Part shown: piece after piece, positions 11,241 through 24,469 of the stretch | Position numbering within the stretch: the stretch's first letter is position 1 | How the letters are laid out: each line of letters begins with the position of its first letter | NCBI GenBank assembly: GCA_950295325.1 | Contig: OX485806.1 | Span: forward strand, 46,991,169 to 47,055,168 | Direction: 5' to 3' | DNA from: Polytrichum commune | Lineage: Eukaryota; Streptophyta; Polytrichopsida; Polytrichales; Polytrichaceae | DNA: 64,000 nt | The notes under the pieces: model-generated | Database searches by the model: none | Told to the model about the DNA's origin: nothing | The model's input: only the letters and a program-made list of their open reading frames with translations | Translations under genes and position numbers: made by a program

Positions 11241-13817
11241 TGCCGCGCACCTCTCCATGAGTGTCTAAAACACCATGGGCACAAGGGGGACCCCGGTGTG
11301 GCACTCAGAAATAGTGGCATCATTGATGAAAGGGCCCAAGTGATTTTAGTGTGGGTGAGGGTCCCGGGCGTTGGAAACGCCTCCCACCCACAGAGACGAG
11401 GGTAAGGCCATAGGATATGAATAGCTTATAGCATGCAAAGTATAGAATGCTCAAAAACACCTCAATCAAAGGTGTCATCTAAGAGATATGGCAACTTGAA
11501 TGGGACACTGTCCAAAACAACGCCTTAGTACAACAGTGGCTTGGAAGTGGCTCCCAAACTACCAAAGTTTAAACATGCATAAATTCCTTAATATTTGCTT
11601 GAATGTGGCAAGTGAAAAGTTCATCGGCATGTAAGTGAAGCGTAGATGACAATCAAATGGATGTTTATTAGCATCAAACATCAAACAAATAATTTATAGT
11701 GTTTGGAAGCTGTTGGGGGCTTCCAACCCTATCAGCTAAGGGAAAATGCCTACTTGGCCCCAACTTTTGATAGAGAGGAAAAAAATTTCTTGACGGTGGG
11801 GTATGAGCTCTGCCAAAAATCTTAGAGCCTTATGTGGGTGAGGTGTCAGCCACAAACCCCCACCCTTAAGCGTCGTAATCAAGGTGAGAGCCCATGGCTC
11901 ACATGTACACCTTTAGCCTCCTTAACTCCAATATCCAGCTCACAATGCTCCACAATGTAAAACATATAACACCCAGTTTATTATGATGGCCTAAGTTCAC
12001 AAGTGTTTATGAACACTTGATTCCCTTGTCCTGGTGCTCACAATCATCCTACAACTATTACATTCCCCTACTCAACTCATTTAACTAACTCCACCATTTT
12101 AAGAATGGCCTTAGGCTCCTCAAATTCAACTTGGTACCTCCTGATTTACTAATTCTACCAGCTGCTGCCCTAGCCTAATTTCTCCTCTTACCCTACTTGA
12201 TTAAGTAACCCAACTCAGCACCCTAGCTAGTAAACAATAAGTCTTCATCCCAACCGGCAGTCGATGCCAATTCCAGGAAGGATTTTGGCAGCTCTTCGGT
12301 CAGCTGGTCTTACAGAAGTGTGGCCAGAGCTCCGGCACTCGCAAGCTTGTCCAACCTAGAGCCTTTACTTGCCTTACAGCTGAGAAGGTAATGCCGCAGC
12401 ATTGGTTCTTCTCTGTACCCGAATTCAGCTAAGGAAGTCTGCATTTTGATTGCCCCTTCTGTAACCTCTTTCCAACACTTGTATGGTCCCCTTCCAATCC
12501 CTGAATTCGACTGCAACTGTGATCAGCAGACTTCCCGACATCTGGGAATTGTTTGTTGCCCAAGCCCTCCTCACTCAAGGTTTTGGCCATACCAAGCTTC
12601 CATCCAACCTTCCGAGCTCACAGGTAGCAGCCAATTGTATAGCCACTGTTCTCCCGGGCACAGATAGCCCCCTCCGCACTATGTACTGCTTCCAGATTGT
12701 CCACGACATTCTTCAACACCGAGGTAGGTGTGAATGGTTTGGCCATGAATTCTTAGGCATTCTCTTCCTCCTAGTTCACGCTGGTGGGAAGGTTCGAGGT
12801 GGGCCACCTTATCCTCCTACCTTTGATGCCCTCATGTCGCCAATGCCTGCACTAACCCCTTGTTGCATCTCCAATGCCTCACACCTCCCTCAGTGCAGAT
12901 TCGGTTCAGTTGCTCCTCCGCTTGGCAAGCGGCACTTGGAAGCTTCAAGCCACTGTCGGCATTTTCTTCAGCGCCAAATCTCTACTGCCATTCCCCAATG
13001 GGGCCCCCTGCAATCCATGAATTTGGTTTTCTACCTAGCCGCGCCTGATCTCCATTCCGCATCCCCTGTTCTCTCCTCCCGCAACCTCTGTTTTCTGCTT
13101 CCCCGCCGCACTGTTCCCTGGCAACCGTTCCTTCCCTTCTACCGGAATTATCTAGGTTGCTAACCCTGCTATCCTAAAACGGACAGCAACAAGTCCCAAT
13201 ACCAACTAACATAAACCCAGCCACCTAATGTTTAATACCCAAGTCCCCCCACACTTACACTAATGCCCCTACTAACTACTTCCTCTCCTCCAACCACCAA
13301 ATGCCATCATGCTAGGCTAAAGTTTAAAACCGCAATTCAAATCAACTTTCAGTCTTTTTATGTTTTAGAATAATAAATGAAAATTCCAATGCCAAGTGTT
13401 AATCCTCCTAGGCCTAAGGATACATGTGGGCATCGAATTTAGGCTCACATGAGGCGGTGTGGCCAACCAAACTCACCCGAGGCCCAACAGCACGAACTCC
13501 ATGGACATTGGCCCAACATGGGGGCATAGTTGCTTAGTATGATTCAGGTTGTTGTAATGTTATTCCGGCAACGCGATGATCAACTAAAGATTGGACATGT
13601 ATGGATGGAAATCCACATCTAAGCATTGGTTACTGATTAAAAGGAGAATTTTGAATGTAAGAGTAAGAGGGTTGATCCCCTTCATATGGGCTAAGAGGTC
13701 GGCGGTATAGGGAGCTAACCATTCACATGGCAAAATGTGAAAAATTAGCATTTGTGATCCTTGCTAAAATTGGAAAATGACCAAGATTGTTAAGGGGTTC
13801 TAGCAAGGGTTGCGACA
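11241..13817 (-). mobile_element. Solo LTR, family LTR-II (copy 2), inserted in copia integrase
   Basis: On the minus strand it starts TGTCGCAACC and ends GCGCGGCA. It is flanked by a perfect 5-bp target duplication, CATAT (11236-11240 and 13818-13822). Removing it and one TSD rejoins the copia reading in phase across the junction. It is about 966 bp once the nested LTR-I and its TSD are subtracted, which matches copy 1 at 6301-7283. No internal retroelement sequence is present, so it is a solo LTR produced by LTR-LTR recombination. Confidence 0.9.
11844..13449 (-). mobile_element. Solo LTR, family LTR-I, nested inside solo LTR-II
   Basis: On the plus strand it runs TGTCAGCC to GGCTCACA (minus strand TGTGAGCC to GGCTGACA), 1606 bp, with a perfect 5-bp target duplication TGAGG at 11839-11843 and 13450-13454. 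Both termini match the 3' LTR of the Athila/Tat-like element at 4632-6249, but the interior is highly diverged, so it belongs to an older or different subfamily. A 226-codon plus-strand ORF at 12483-13163 is antisense to the LTR and has no recognisable domain. Confidence 0.88.
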
Positions 13818-14240
13818 CATATGTGTGTTTGAAAGCATTGCTCATGTAATGATTTTGGACAAAAAATAAAGAAAATTCAGTGCAAAAAAAATCAAATATG
13901 TGTTTCTCAACTATTACAAAGGTGTTAAGATGTAGAGGTTGTTGTGTTTATGGAAGAAAGTGGGAGCATTAGAAACATTTTGGAAATGCGTCCAAATGGG
14001 AGAAATGAAGGCCCTACGGTGCTGGTGGTGGAAGAATCTTCCAAATTGCCATATTTTTATGGTGGTGAACAGTTTGTGGATGACATCGAGGAAATGAAAG
14101 GTAATGGCATTGAAATTGAAGATGCATGTGAAAAACTAGCAAACAACATCATTATTGTTGAAGAATTTGGCAAAGAACAACAATTTCCCATGAGGAAGTG
14201 GTAACCACTTGAAGAATGGTAGAAGAACCATGTTTTGTCT
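13818..14240 (+). pseudogene. copia polyprotein pseudogene, 3' segment
   Basis: Continues the copia frame after the nested solo LTR. It covers the integrase C-terminal region and the linker to reverse transcriptase, with readable pieces such as KYVFLNYYKGVKM and VVEESSKLPYFYGGEQFVDD. Stop codons occur near 13867 and 13930. An 86-codon open stretch (13944-14204) is a leftover of this frame, not a separate gene. Reverse transcriptase and RNase H are absent before the 3' LTR. Confidence 0.75.
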
Positions 14241-14416
14241 CAAAGTGGTGAGGAATGGGCCAATGTGGCAAGGTGAGAAGTTGTTTTGAGTTGGAACGAA
14301 GCAATTAGATCTTATATTTAGATACTTATGGGAAACGATAAAATCTCATTCTATAAGGTTGGAAACCTAAGAAACTCAATAGTATTACAAGTCTTTGATC
14401 ACTCACAATTTGGGAG

Positions 14417-14676
14417 CGTTGAAAGTGGAGCAATAGATTGCTCATAGTTATAGAATTATAATATTAGAAGAAATAAGGTTGTAATAAGCCTACAAAGTTG
14501 GTTCATAGTGGAAAAATAGCTATTCCTTATTGGTTGTATGAACCAAATTCAAAACGAGCAATAAAGGGCAAGGCAAAGGGTGGAAGAAATTATTTCACTC
14601 CAAACATTGTTCCTATGTTTTTGTGTATGTGTATATGCTTGTGCAATATCATTTCTAGTCCTATTGAATTCCAATA
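14417..14676 (+). repeat. 3' LTR of the copia element
   Basis: Direct repeat of 7666-7925. The first base of the TG terminus has mutated to C (CGTTGAAAG). It is preceded by the purine-rich TTTGGGAG, a candidate polypurine tract, and followed by ATTTG, the candidate target duplication. Confidence 0.85.
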
Positions 14677-17600
14677 ATTTGTTGGTTCTTTTATACCAAT
14701 ATAAGCCAATGTCCATGTTTGATTGATGGTCCATCAAGACAATTGGATTGCTTCACCCAACAATTACCACATTTTATATGTCTTTTACAAACCCTCCCCA
14801 AAAAAACCAAACTTTAATGGGAGATAAATTTTTTGGTCTACCACATTTTGAGAATTCTAGCTTCATGTTTATTTTTGTATTCATTTTCTTTGCCTACATT
14901 TTTTGGTTCTAATTGCAATCAAATGCAAAGTATCTTAAACAAATAAAATTACCTTATCCATTTTATTCCACTTGTTAATTAGTCTTTAACATGCATGCTT
15001 GAATAATGCAATGGCTTAATTTGGAGGCAAGACAAACATTATCCTTTTTATTCAAAAACAAAAATTTAATTGATAGAACAATTTATTTACAAACACATGT
15101 GTTAAGACATTAAACTGCTAATGTGATGACCATCTAAAAGGAGGTAGAGGCGATCTAAAATACATGAAATGATTGAGGAAAATAAATTTTTTTAGCACCT
15201 TTCCAATTTCAACAAATGTTTTAATGGACTCTGTTACAAAACCTAACTTCCAAATCACCTAATGCATGAAATCACTACTTGGATTAAGCATCCGCATCCC
15301 CTTCAATTAGCCTCCACAAAGAAACATGCTCCAATTTTTTACAACCCTAAGCAAAAAGTGGTTTTGTTCTCAACTCAACAACCTCTTCCAAAACCTTAAC
15401 ATCGCCTTTTCTATACATGCATGGATGAAATGAGGAAATGAAGAACATTCTATTTTCATCCAATATTAAAAAAAAATCTTATAGAGTATAGTGACACTGC
15501 CATCAAAGTATACATGTTGTATATGTTGTGGAGGTCTTACATATATGTACATAACTATGAGCTACAATTTGTGTAATATATGTATACATAATATGGAAAA
15601 ATTCAAAATAATACCCCTTTTGTGCACACACATGCACTCATATGTGTTATGAAAGCTACACCCCCATGAACACATCCCGCCAAATATAAATGCTCATTGC
15701 AACCTTTGAAGAGGTTCAACTGTCCCAACAATACTCAAATGTACCATTCAATGACTGTAAAAAAAAATTGGCTCCATTGACCACTTATGCCTCCTCACCT
15801 TCATGGAAGATTTATGATACCCTTCTCGTGCAGCAATATTATAGGCAACATTTATACCATATTTTTTGCAAAAACCTAATTTGTCCTCATCTTCTTAAGG
15901 ACCAACCAAGTGGAATCACTTAGCCCCCACCGATTCAAAGACCTTTACTCCTATGGCATGAACATGACAACTAAAACTACCATGCATTAAACATCCAACG
16001 CACACACTGACTCCATTGCCTCTCTTGGCAACTGGAATAACACTGAGTCACCCAATTTCCCACCATTATATGCCAAAATTACACATTGTTAACACCATAA
16101 TCCACTTGGGTGCCAAATATTTTTTTTTCTCCACACTAAGCTCAATATTCACCATTAAAATATTGGACCAAGGTTTCATACAACTAGTCAAAAAACAAAA
16201 AAAAAATCTTCCAACTTCAACAGATTGTTTTGTAGCAAATGCCCACTCATTTCTACCCAAATACACCTGCAACTCATTTCCAAATCCATTAAAATGCTAA
16301 CACATTCCATTTATTGAGCATGATCTATACCATATATCTAGAATCCAAATAAACCCAATATTTGAATTGTTGAAGGCATTGCAAAAGAGATAAACCTAAG
16401 TATTTGGATGTAGATGGAATTGTATAAGAAAATTGCTTGTAGAAACCAATGTTTACTAATTACCGTAATTCAAATATTGTTACCCAAATCAATGTAATGG
16501 GCAAAAGTTTTTTGCATTATTAATGCAACTATAAAATATAGTTGCATGCATATGATTTGCCAAATCCTAGCTAGTGTAAGTCACGACACAATCATATCCA
16601 ACCCAATCAAACACATGGTAAATTATAATGCAAAGACCTCCTTCGACGTGTTGGTGTGAATGTCACAACTATAACCTTAGAAACTAACATTCACATACAA
16701 TAGAGGACACTATGGGCTAGAATGAGATATTGCTTCCTTCATTTTCATTGAGAATGGTTTAAATCAAATTTAACAAGACATGGTCTAACAAAGTATGAAA
16801 AAACACGGACACATATAGAATCCAAACAAATTATGCACTCAAACAAGATTTTTGAGCAACTATCCAAATTGATTTTTTGTCTTCAAAAGCTAGGTTCAAG
16901 GTGGACATGAACCTACAACAACATGAGTTATTGGTTCATCGCACAACATAGCCAATTTGAATATGACTATGACAAAATTAACTGAATCTGAATATGTTTT
17001 TTTTGAATGCCACTAGATGATGACCACTATGTTGGCACACATAACATATAGAACGGTCCATGTCTATTTTCAACGAGAATGCAATATAAAAGATTTTTAG
17101 ATGTTCATGCATAAATGTCAAGCACATTTTCTCTAGCTTTTGTCAACACCTTGCTTAAGTTTTACATGGCTCCAAGATTTTTTTCATGTCCACATTTTAT
17201 AGTACATTTCTCTGAATATAACCACACCCTCCACAAAACTTGGGTTAAACAATATATCCATACCCTCCACCTCTACCTCAGACAACTGAAATGTTTTGTT
17301 GAATTGAAAACATTGTTGTTACATAGAAAAACATACCATTAAACCCACTCAAGTAAAACCAAACAGATCTGCTTCTATGCAATATTGAATTATTGTAAGG
17401 GTAGTATCCACATGCAAACATAAAAGCAACTCATTGATACCAATCTTTGGAAAATTTGAACCCATATGATTTGACATCATTGTTAACCGTCAAGTGGAGA
17501 AAGTTGGAGATGGTTTCACCTCTCAAAAGTTGGCCAAGCAATCAAAACAAATGACAAATAGAAACTCAAACCAACTCCAAAGTCAAGTAACCTGATGTTG

Positions 17601-19005
17601 AGGTAAATTCCCATAATTTTTTGCTCAACTTTCATGTTCACTATAGTTTATTTGATGAAGATTCTTTGCTATTCCCAACATCTAGGCCACCTAATCCCAT
17701 CCTATTTCCAAGTTTGACAATAATTCGCTATGGAGTCTTGGGGGGAGCACATCAATTTGAGGTTCGCCCCCTTATTGATTCATGTGTGGAAACTTTGGTG
17801 TATTGTAGGGTGTGGGTGGTTGGGGTGTCAACCAACTCCTTTTCCAACTTTTTATGGGCATAGCAATTAGCCATATGCTTTTATCAATAGGTTTTGGGCC
17901 TTCAATGAACCCCCCAACGTTATATGGGCATATTAGTAGTGATATGCTTGTAAGATTGGGCCTAGAGTCATGACTGAAAATTCTCTAAGAAAAATCTAAA
18001 CTAAGAAAGTTGAATGGATCCCATGTAAAATAAAAGCCAAAAATGAAGGAACCAAATTTCACATTTCAAGCTATATGTAACATGGTCAAATAGATCATCT
18101 GCATGGTGATTATTTGGACTAGATTATTTTTGACCCTATGGGCAATGTTGCTAGTCGATTGGATGTTATGAATGAAATATAAGAATAAGCTATATGACAC
18201 GTTTGATAGTTGTTTCCTTCTATAAAATTTGTATGTTTTATGAATGGCACCTCACCATGTAATAGTGGGCAAAACAATTTGGACATCAAAAGTCAACGAT
18301 ATATCTCCACGTATTCCTTACACTAGACTAAGTCCTTCCCATTGATGTTACAAAATTGTGGCTTTGTGTCAACAGACTTTGTCATCACACCACCTTTCAA
18401 CTAAGAATGACCATTCGAAGGTAAATCATTCTAATGATCATCTATAGTTGTTCAGAACATTGATTACGTCCATAGTTTTAAATTCACAAATGATGAAATC
18501 AACCATGTTTGTACTGCATTAACAATTGCAAAATTCCAATGACCTTGATTTGTAGGATAAAATGTGTGCATTCAACCATTTAGTTCCTAAAACCCTCCAA
18601 GCTCAATTGAAGGACCTCCATGAAACACCCCAACCTAATCCAATGTTAGTCTTTCAAACAATGCAAAACATCTAGTTCCTTTAGCATCCAACCATTATGG
18701 AGCTATTTGCCACAATAACGACATATGTAGAATGGATCCCTCTGTTACTACAATCACCACCGTTGACACAATATCTATCATTACCCTCATTTCCTAAAGA
18801 TGCCACATAAATTAGAAACAACACACTAGCTTCATATGGACAAGGGCATTAACTATCAAATCATTCAATTGACATTCATCCTTGGATGCAAATTTGAGAC
18901 TTTATACATATGGCATGGAGGCAGTGTTTGAACAAGAATAACCATTCCATCTATGCTCTCCTAACATTGGTTTTAGTTGGTAATGACCTAATTTTGTCAC
19001 AGTTG
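14677..19005. other. Anonymous intergenic DNA
   Basis: AT-rich sequence with only short unconvincing ORFs and many stops in all frames. No TE domain, RNA gene or ordered repeat was recognised. It is probably decayed transposon sequence, but I cannot show that. Confidence 0.5.
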
Positions 19006-20566
19006 TCAATCACATGGGAACCTCGGCCCATTCAAAAATTCATACAAGATCAAACAACAAGAAAAAAATATAAATTCAAGATTTAAGAAAACATAGTACA
19101 TAGCTTCATCCGAATTTGGATTGAAAATTAACTCATCATCTTCATACATTTGAAAAATGTGATACATGCTTATCACTTCAACCATCCAATGCTCATTAAT
19201 AAACAACATCTTTGAATGAAGCGAGAGAATTTCATAGATTAAATAACACATACTAACCTAGGAACACCAAACATTCATGAGACCTTGTTATGATTTTACA
19301 ATCCTAGGATAAATAAACCATTTTTATAAAAAATAACTTACAATTTCTAAGTAAAATGAACATATTTTATAAACTTGAAAAAAAAATAGTCATTTTGTAA
19401 TACAAGTATAGGATCACAAACAATATCCTACATTACTATCATTTTCATGTAGATTTTTCAACAAACAAATTCAAAGAGTTCCCATCAACCGAATCAAGCT
19501 CAAAGACATTCTTTTCTACATTAAATGACATAGTCATTGTGTAAATTATGCTCTCTTCATCAATCCAAATAGAATATGAGTGGTCGTATTTGATTTTAAA
19601 GTGTCCATGGACTTTTCTAAAATAATTAAGATAGACCATAAAACCAAATCTAGCAATACTTGTTTTTTTACCTTTGTTCACCTCTTGATTAAGAAGGTCA
19701 ATAGGATGTTTGCAACTTCCCCACCTTATACCTACCTTTCGTCTTATGTTTTGAACTTATCCTATACACCACGTGCCTTGGTCAACTTTATTGAGGACAC
19801 ATGTAGGTTGCAAAATTTTGGAAGGTCTTCCCATAATCCTCCTAAGAGCTAATTTAATAGTAGATGAAGAAGTCGTCGTATTTTTTTGTATCAAATACAC
19901 TTCTCAATTTATCCCAAGACCCAAAAACATTCATTCCGCAAAAGATGAAGCATTGATGTAATTATCAACATTATTAAAATAATTATAATTTCTCACTTTA
20001 GTTAGTCTATCCTTAGACAAAATAACTACTAACATTCAACTGGGATATTATAGTGCATTTATAAATATTATGACCATCATATTCAAAAAAAACATTACTT
20101 TATTTGTGAGAAGTGTAATGCTGACTTAAAACTCCTCCAAGTTCAACATCTCTAACATTGCATCTCATGTCTCAGATTCTACAACAAGAAAATTTGGGGC
20201 CCCATATTCAACAATGTCTACTTCTCCTTCAACACAAGGGTTGAAATTATTGTTCAAGCTACGATAATCTAGAGCATTTGCTTCAAGATTAATACGAAGA
20301 ACATCAACATCACCATCTTCCCCCCCCCTCGTTGGTGATTTGGCAAGAACATATGCAAAATTATGCGGGTCTGCTATTTCCACTAACAAAGGTGTTATAA
20401 ACCATACATTGTTTGCACAATGGACTAAAGGTGACATGTTCAAAACCCTAAGCATAGATTGGGTTTTTTTAAAACCTTGTAAGGCAACTATGACATCATC
20501 ATCAATGATAATTAACGTGTAATATGATAGATTGCAAGCAAGTTCTTCCTCAACTAGTTTGCCCAA
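19006..20566 (-). other. Cluster of unrecognised minus-strand ORFs, possibly one decayed gene
   Basis: Three short open stretches lie on the minus strand at 20165-20566 (133 codons), 19445-19681 (78 codons) and 19006-19251 (81 codons), in transcription order from right to left. The first has an even, protein-like composition, with a hydrophobic NLSYYTLIIIDDDVIVAL stretch near its N-terminus and acidic runs near its C-terminus. The second contains RFGFMVYLNYFRKVHGHFKI. I recognise no domain. They could be exons of one host gene, fragments of an unknown transposon protein, or chance. No splice model was convincing. Confidence 0.25.
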
Positions 20567-20576
20567 TACTGCACTA

Positions 20577-20641
20577 CTAATATCTCAATCAATGGAGAAT
20601 AAAACTTCGACCAACAAAGAGACCATCTAGTGATATGACCA
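20577..20641 (+). repeat. Short direct repeat, copy 1
   Basis: About 65 bp beginning TACTAATATCTCAATCAATG and ending TGATATGACC. It is closely repeated about 530 bp downstream at 21107-21172. Origin unknown. Confidence 0.65.
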
Positions 20642-21106
20642 TGTTATAGAGTCATTGGTTCAAGTAAAACTCAATCCCTTTAAATTTATGGCTAATTCAT
20701 CCCAACTTGAAACCCACTAGAGTAAATCACATCCGAAGCTCACCATGGGAGGAACAAGCTTGACAAATCAATGGCACCAGATGAACATCATAAGACATGT
20801 TGTTTTTGCAACACTAAACTTTGGATTCACTTTCATGACAAGCTGAAACAACCTCAAACTTACAATAGCAACACATTTCCCAATCCATCAAAATTCATGC
20901 TAAAAATCCTCAAACACACAACCAGACATAAAATAATCAAGGAAAAAAACAATAAAACTTCTAAAAGCTCTTCAAAACTACACAAACTTTCACTCCTCAT
21001 CTTAAAAACATTTAGAATTCACAAAATAAGAGAGAAGGACTTGGACAAAAATGATAAGCAAGTGGAAAATGGTAAGCAACCAACTTCTAGGTGTAGGTTC
21101 TTTCAC

Positions 21107-21172
21107 TACCAGTATCTCAATCAATGCAGAACATATTTTTGACCAACAAAGAGACTAGTCAATGATATGACC
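21107..21172 (+). repeat. Short direct repeat, copy 2
   Basis: Second copy of the 65-bp repeat. Shared anchors include TATCTCAATCAATG and GACCAACAAAGAGAC. The pair could be relics of LTR or target duplication of a lost element. Confidence 0.65.
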
Positions 21173-24100
21173 TATTAACGCGGCTTTTGCTACTTGTGTG
21201 TGCGTTGGATCGTCAATCCGGTGCTTGAAGAGGGTGTCAAAAATCAATAGCATGTCATTGAAAAATGGGCAATGGAAGGGAAAAATCAAGGAGTTGGAGT
21301 TTGAAATTGACTCTTACCGCATGAGAGTGGAGCAAACTAAATTTTTGGTGTTTGTCAAACACCATGTGTGAATGCTATGGAGTAAAGAAGATAACTCCAA
21401 AAAATGTGTCCTACCTACCGCCTTTGCACCATGCTTCATCGCTTCATGCTTCATCAACACTAAACCTCCTACCCAAACGCTTCACTGCCTTTGTGCTATT
21501 GTGCTTGCCCAAACCTTAAACATGATGTGAGCTCAAAATTTACATTCACATGCTAATTAGATCCTAAAATTATGTTATTGGAAATTGGAGGCAAGTAAAG
21601 GAAATGATAATCACTAAATTTAAAAAAAAACAAAAAAAATAACCAAAAGCTAAGAAAATCTACAATGGGATAGGCCAAGGTGAAAGATGGAGTTTAAAAA
21701 CAATGAAGGACAAAGTGAAAGGGTCAAACCCGGTTTTTTTCCGAATGGCCCTCAAGATGTTGGGCAGAGCAACAAAAATGGGAGGAGCTCGGAGGGATCA
21801 TGAGGTGTGAAAGGAAACAATCTCATTAGAAGAAAAAACGGGGGGGGGGGGGGAGGAGGAAGAGTGAGACAGGGCGTGCGGAAACCCTGCCGCGACGGGA
21901 AGTGGCAGAAGTTACACTGTTGTTGTAGCAAAGGATAGGGGAATGGGAATGTAGTTTCCGCAAGAGAAGAAGCTGGAGATAGGGGGTGGAAGCTCTGCTC
22001 CGTGGAAATTTTTTAGCTTGCTTGTTGTCATGTTGTGAGAGATTGAAGGAACGGATATGGCTGATGGAATGTTTCGGGTGGACGAAAAAACATAGTGGTG
22101 ACACTCTAAAGATCTTCCATGCAATGAGACCTAGACGTTGTGTGCATGGAGGAGAGAGTCGAAACCACATGGAGAGTAAGCAATGTCGAAAAGCGTGCAA
22201 CTAGGAGAGTTGAAATGGAGTGAGGTTGCAACCACAACTATTGGGGGTTTGCTCGATTGTCATCTTGATGCACGGGTGGTGGACAATGCCTAGACCGTCC
22301 GTGCGGCATCTCTGTGGATGCTCGGAAGATTGAAAATAAAGGTAGCATGTTGCTTAGTCTTTCCCCCCAAGAGGCTTAATCATGTCACACGTGTCCGTCA
22401 TGTTCCTATTGAGCTAAGTTGCATTCCTATCTGGGACTCTTTGCTTGACATATTGTGAGGAGAAAGGTCAGTCGAGGTCCAACATTGAGGTGAGTTGAAT
22501 GGCGTGGTTGTCATTGCAGAGGCGAGTTGCACTCACCACATATCAAAGATGTGAGAATCAACAAGAGGGGAAAATGCATTCCCACAAGGCTGGGCAATCC
22601 CATCCCTAAGGAGATTGTTGAGTAGAGCTTGTTGGGTACCTTGTTTTGTTGCCTCTTGCATACTAACGACAATCTAACAGTAGTGAGGAAGGGGTAGGTA
22701 AGTTCTCTGAAGTTGGACTGAGTTGTGTTAGTAGTTCTTTACTTGAGAAAATGCCACTCTCTATGCGGCTCATTGCACAGTGAGATTGTTCTAACTTCTC
22801 ATGAGCCCCTCAAGTCCCATGAATGAGTCTGCGCAAGGAGGGCCACAAAGAGAGAGCCCCTTCTTCCGCTCCGAGTAAGGAGATGAGATCCAATTTTAGG
22901 GAGGGATGAGAACTTTCACTAAATAACATACCTATATTATTTACCTAGCTTAAACTTGCATTGCTCACTATTTGGTTATGTGCGGGAAGGGGACAATTCA
23001 GAACTTGCCTCATCAGCATCAATTTGAATGACATGTTGTGAGTGATGGTCATTGGATATTTGGTTTCGCGTGGAAGTTTAGAGGTGCTCCAGATAACAAC
23101 AATCTACACTAGCATGAGGAATAAGTTGCAGTATAATCTGAAGAAAAACATTTTTGCATCGTCATGAGGTCAAGGTTTATAACAGGGCCATAGTAAGATC
23201 TGAATGTCGTGAGCATGGACAATGTGAATGCTCTGTGGATTTAAGCTTGGAAAAGCGACTCATTCACTTATCCAGTTTTTAACTCAAGCATTAGCAATTA
23301 ATATTGACAACAGAATCCTTAATGAATTATTGATTGACATTTTTTGATGTACTCATGTGAACCCTTAGAGAGGTCCACCACTCTGCATAATCACTTTTAG
23401 TTAAGATGCTAACATTAAAATTTAAAATTAATAGGAAATTTAGGGAAAATAAGTTTATTTAGCATTTAGCCTAGAAGAAGGAAGGTAAATTACCAAGGAT
23501 TTCGGGCCTTCAACCGGAAAAGACAAAAATCTATTGAATGGTAATGTTGGCCAAAATGAAAAATAAGTAGTGCTTAAAAATAGCGAAATAGAAAAAACAT
23601 GCTAGCTAGTAAAAATAACTAGCTAAGATTTAAGTTAGTAGATGCTAGCTAACCAAATATTAGTTTATTAATTAATATGGGCCACACAAAACAATTGGAG
23701 GTGTTTGGCGCTAGAAGGTGAAATTGGCATATATACTTATATTTATTTATTTTAAAAAAAAACTACTTACCCACGTGCCCCTTTGCCAACTCGATGGCAA
23801 AAATTTAGAAATATTTCTAAAATCTCCCGTCGGAGCCATCTCGTTAAGAGGGTGGCAACACCAACCTGAAAAATCCCCGAGCCTAAATTTTAAAGAATGA
23901 TTCAAAAAATGAAGCCAATGGCGGAGGGATCCAACATTTTTTTGAGAGTGTTAAAAAAATTCCATCTTTTCAATTTGTACTATCTATCTTCTTTATAGTG
24001 CTTGGACGAAGCCCTTCTTCTAGGTAGTTAGAAAAAAACTTCTATCTTGCTTTCTTGATAGCTTAATAATAAAACTTAATAAATTCCTCTACTATCTATC

Positions 24101-24469
24101 ATAGTTAGAATGTGTGTTTGTTAACACACAAAAAATTCGTCATTTCTTTTGTAGAGGTAGGTTAGATTGTATGAATGCAAGTGGAGGCATTGTAGACCTC
24201 AGCCGCCGATGGCCTTAACGCTTAGTTCATGATTTAGAACAAAATAATTATGATTTTTTTTCTTATAGGTATTTTCTATAGCTATGTATAGCCGTTTTTA
24301 ATTTGTGAGCTGATTAAAGTAGCAATTAGTTATGAATTATCAAAGATGAAATAGAAAAAAAACAAGGTGTTCATTTGGATAGCGGTTGCTGGATCAGACC
24401 TGCTAGCCTAATAAAAAAATTAATTTTAAAAAATTATATTTTTTCCAAGTAGACATTTTGTCTAGCTTT
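21173..24469. other. Anonymous intergenic DNA with a poly-G tract
   Basis: No gene recognised. A run of about fourteen G lies at 21841-21854. The ORFs around 21826-22204 overlap on both strands and owe their length to local GC richness. The stretch 21.2-23.4 kb is more GC-rich than its flanks but shows no domain. Confidence 0.45.

Larger units (their letters stand above)
7666..14676 (+). mobile_element. Ty1/copia LTR retrotransposon, degenerate, with nested insertions
   Basis: Bounded by two direct 260-bp LTRs (7666-7925 and 14417-14676) and flanked by GTTTG and ATTTG, a plausible 5-bp target duplication with one mismatch. After removing the nested solo LTR-II and its TSD the element is about 4.4 kb. 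Internal order is a long repetitive leader (7960-9420), copia gag from 9424, a zinc knuckle, protease, GAG-pre-integrase and integrase. The integrase resumes after the nested insertion and is followed by the region downstream of the catalytic core, then the 3' LTR. The reverse transcriptase/RNase H part seen in autonomous copia elements is missing, so this is a deleted, dead copy. Confidence 0.85.

Noticed and set aside
12483-13163. 226-codon plus-strand ORF with protein-like length
   Set aside because: It lies wholly inside a solo LTR and antisense to it, is Pro/Ser/Leu-rich from local GC content, and shows no domain.
14660-14760. Apparent continuation of the copia LTR beyond 14676
   Set aside because: Similarity to the 5' LTR ends at CCAATA in both copies, giving equal 260-bp lengths and a near-matching target duplication.
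21826-22204. Overlapping ORFs on both strands beside a poly-G run
   Set aside because: Length is explained by GC-rich low-complexity sequence; no motif.
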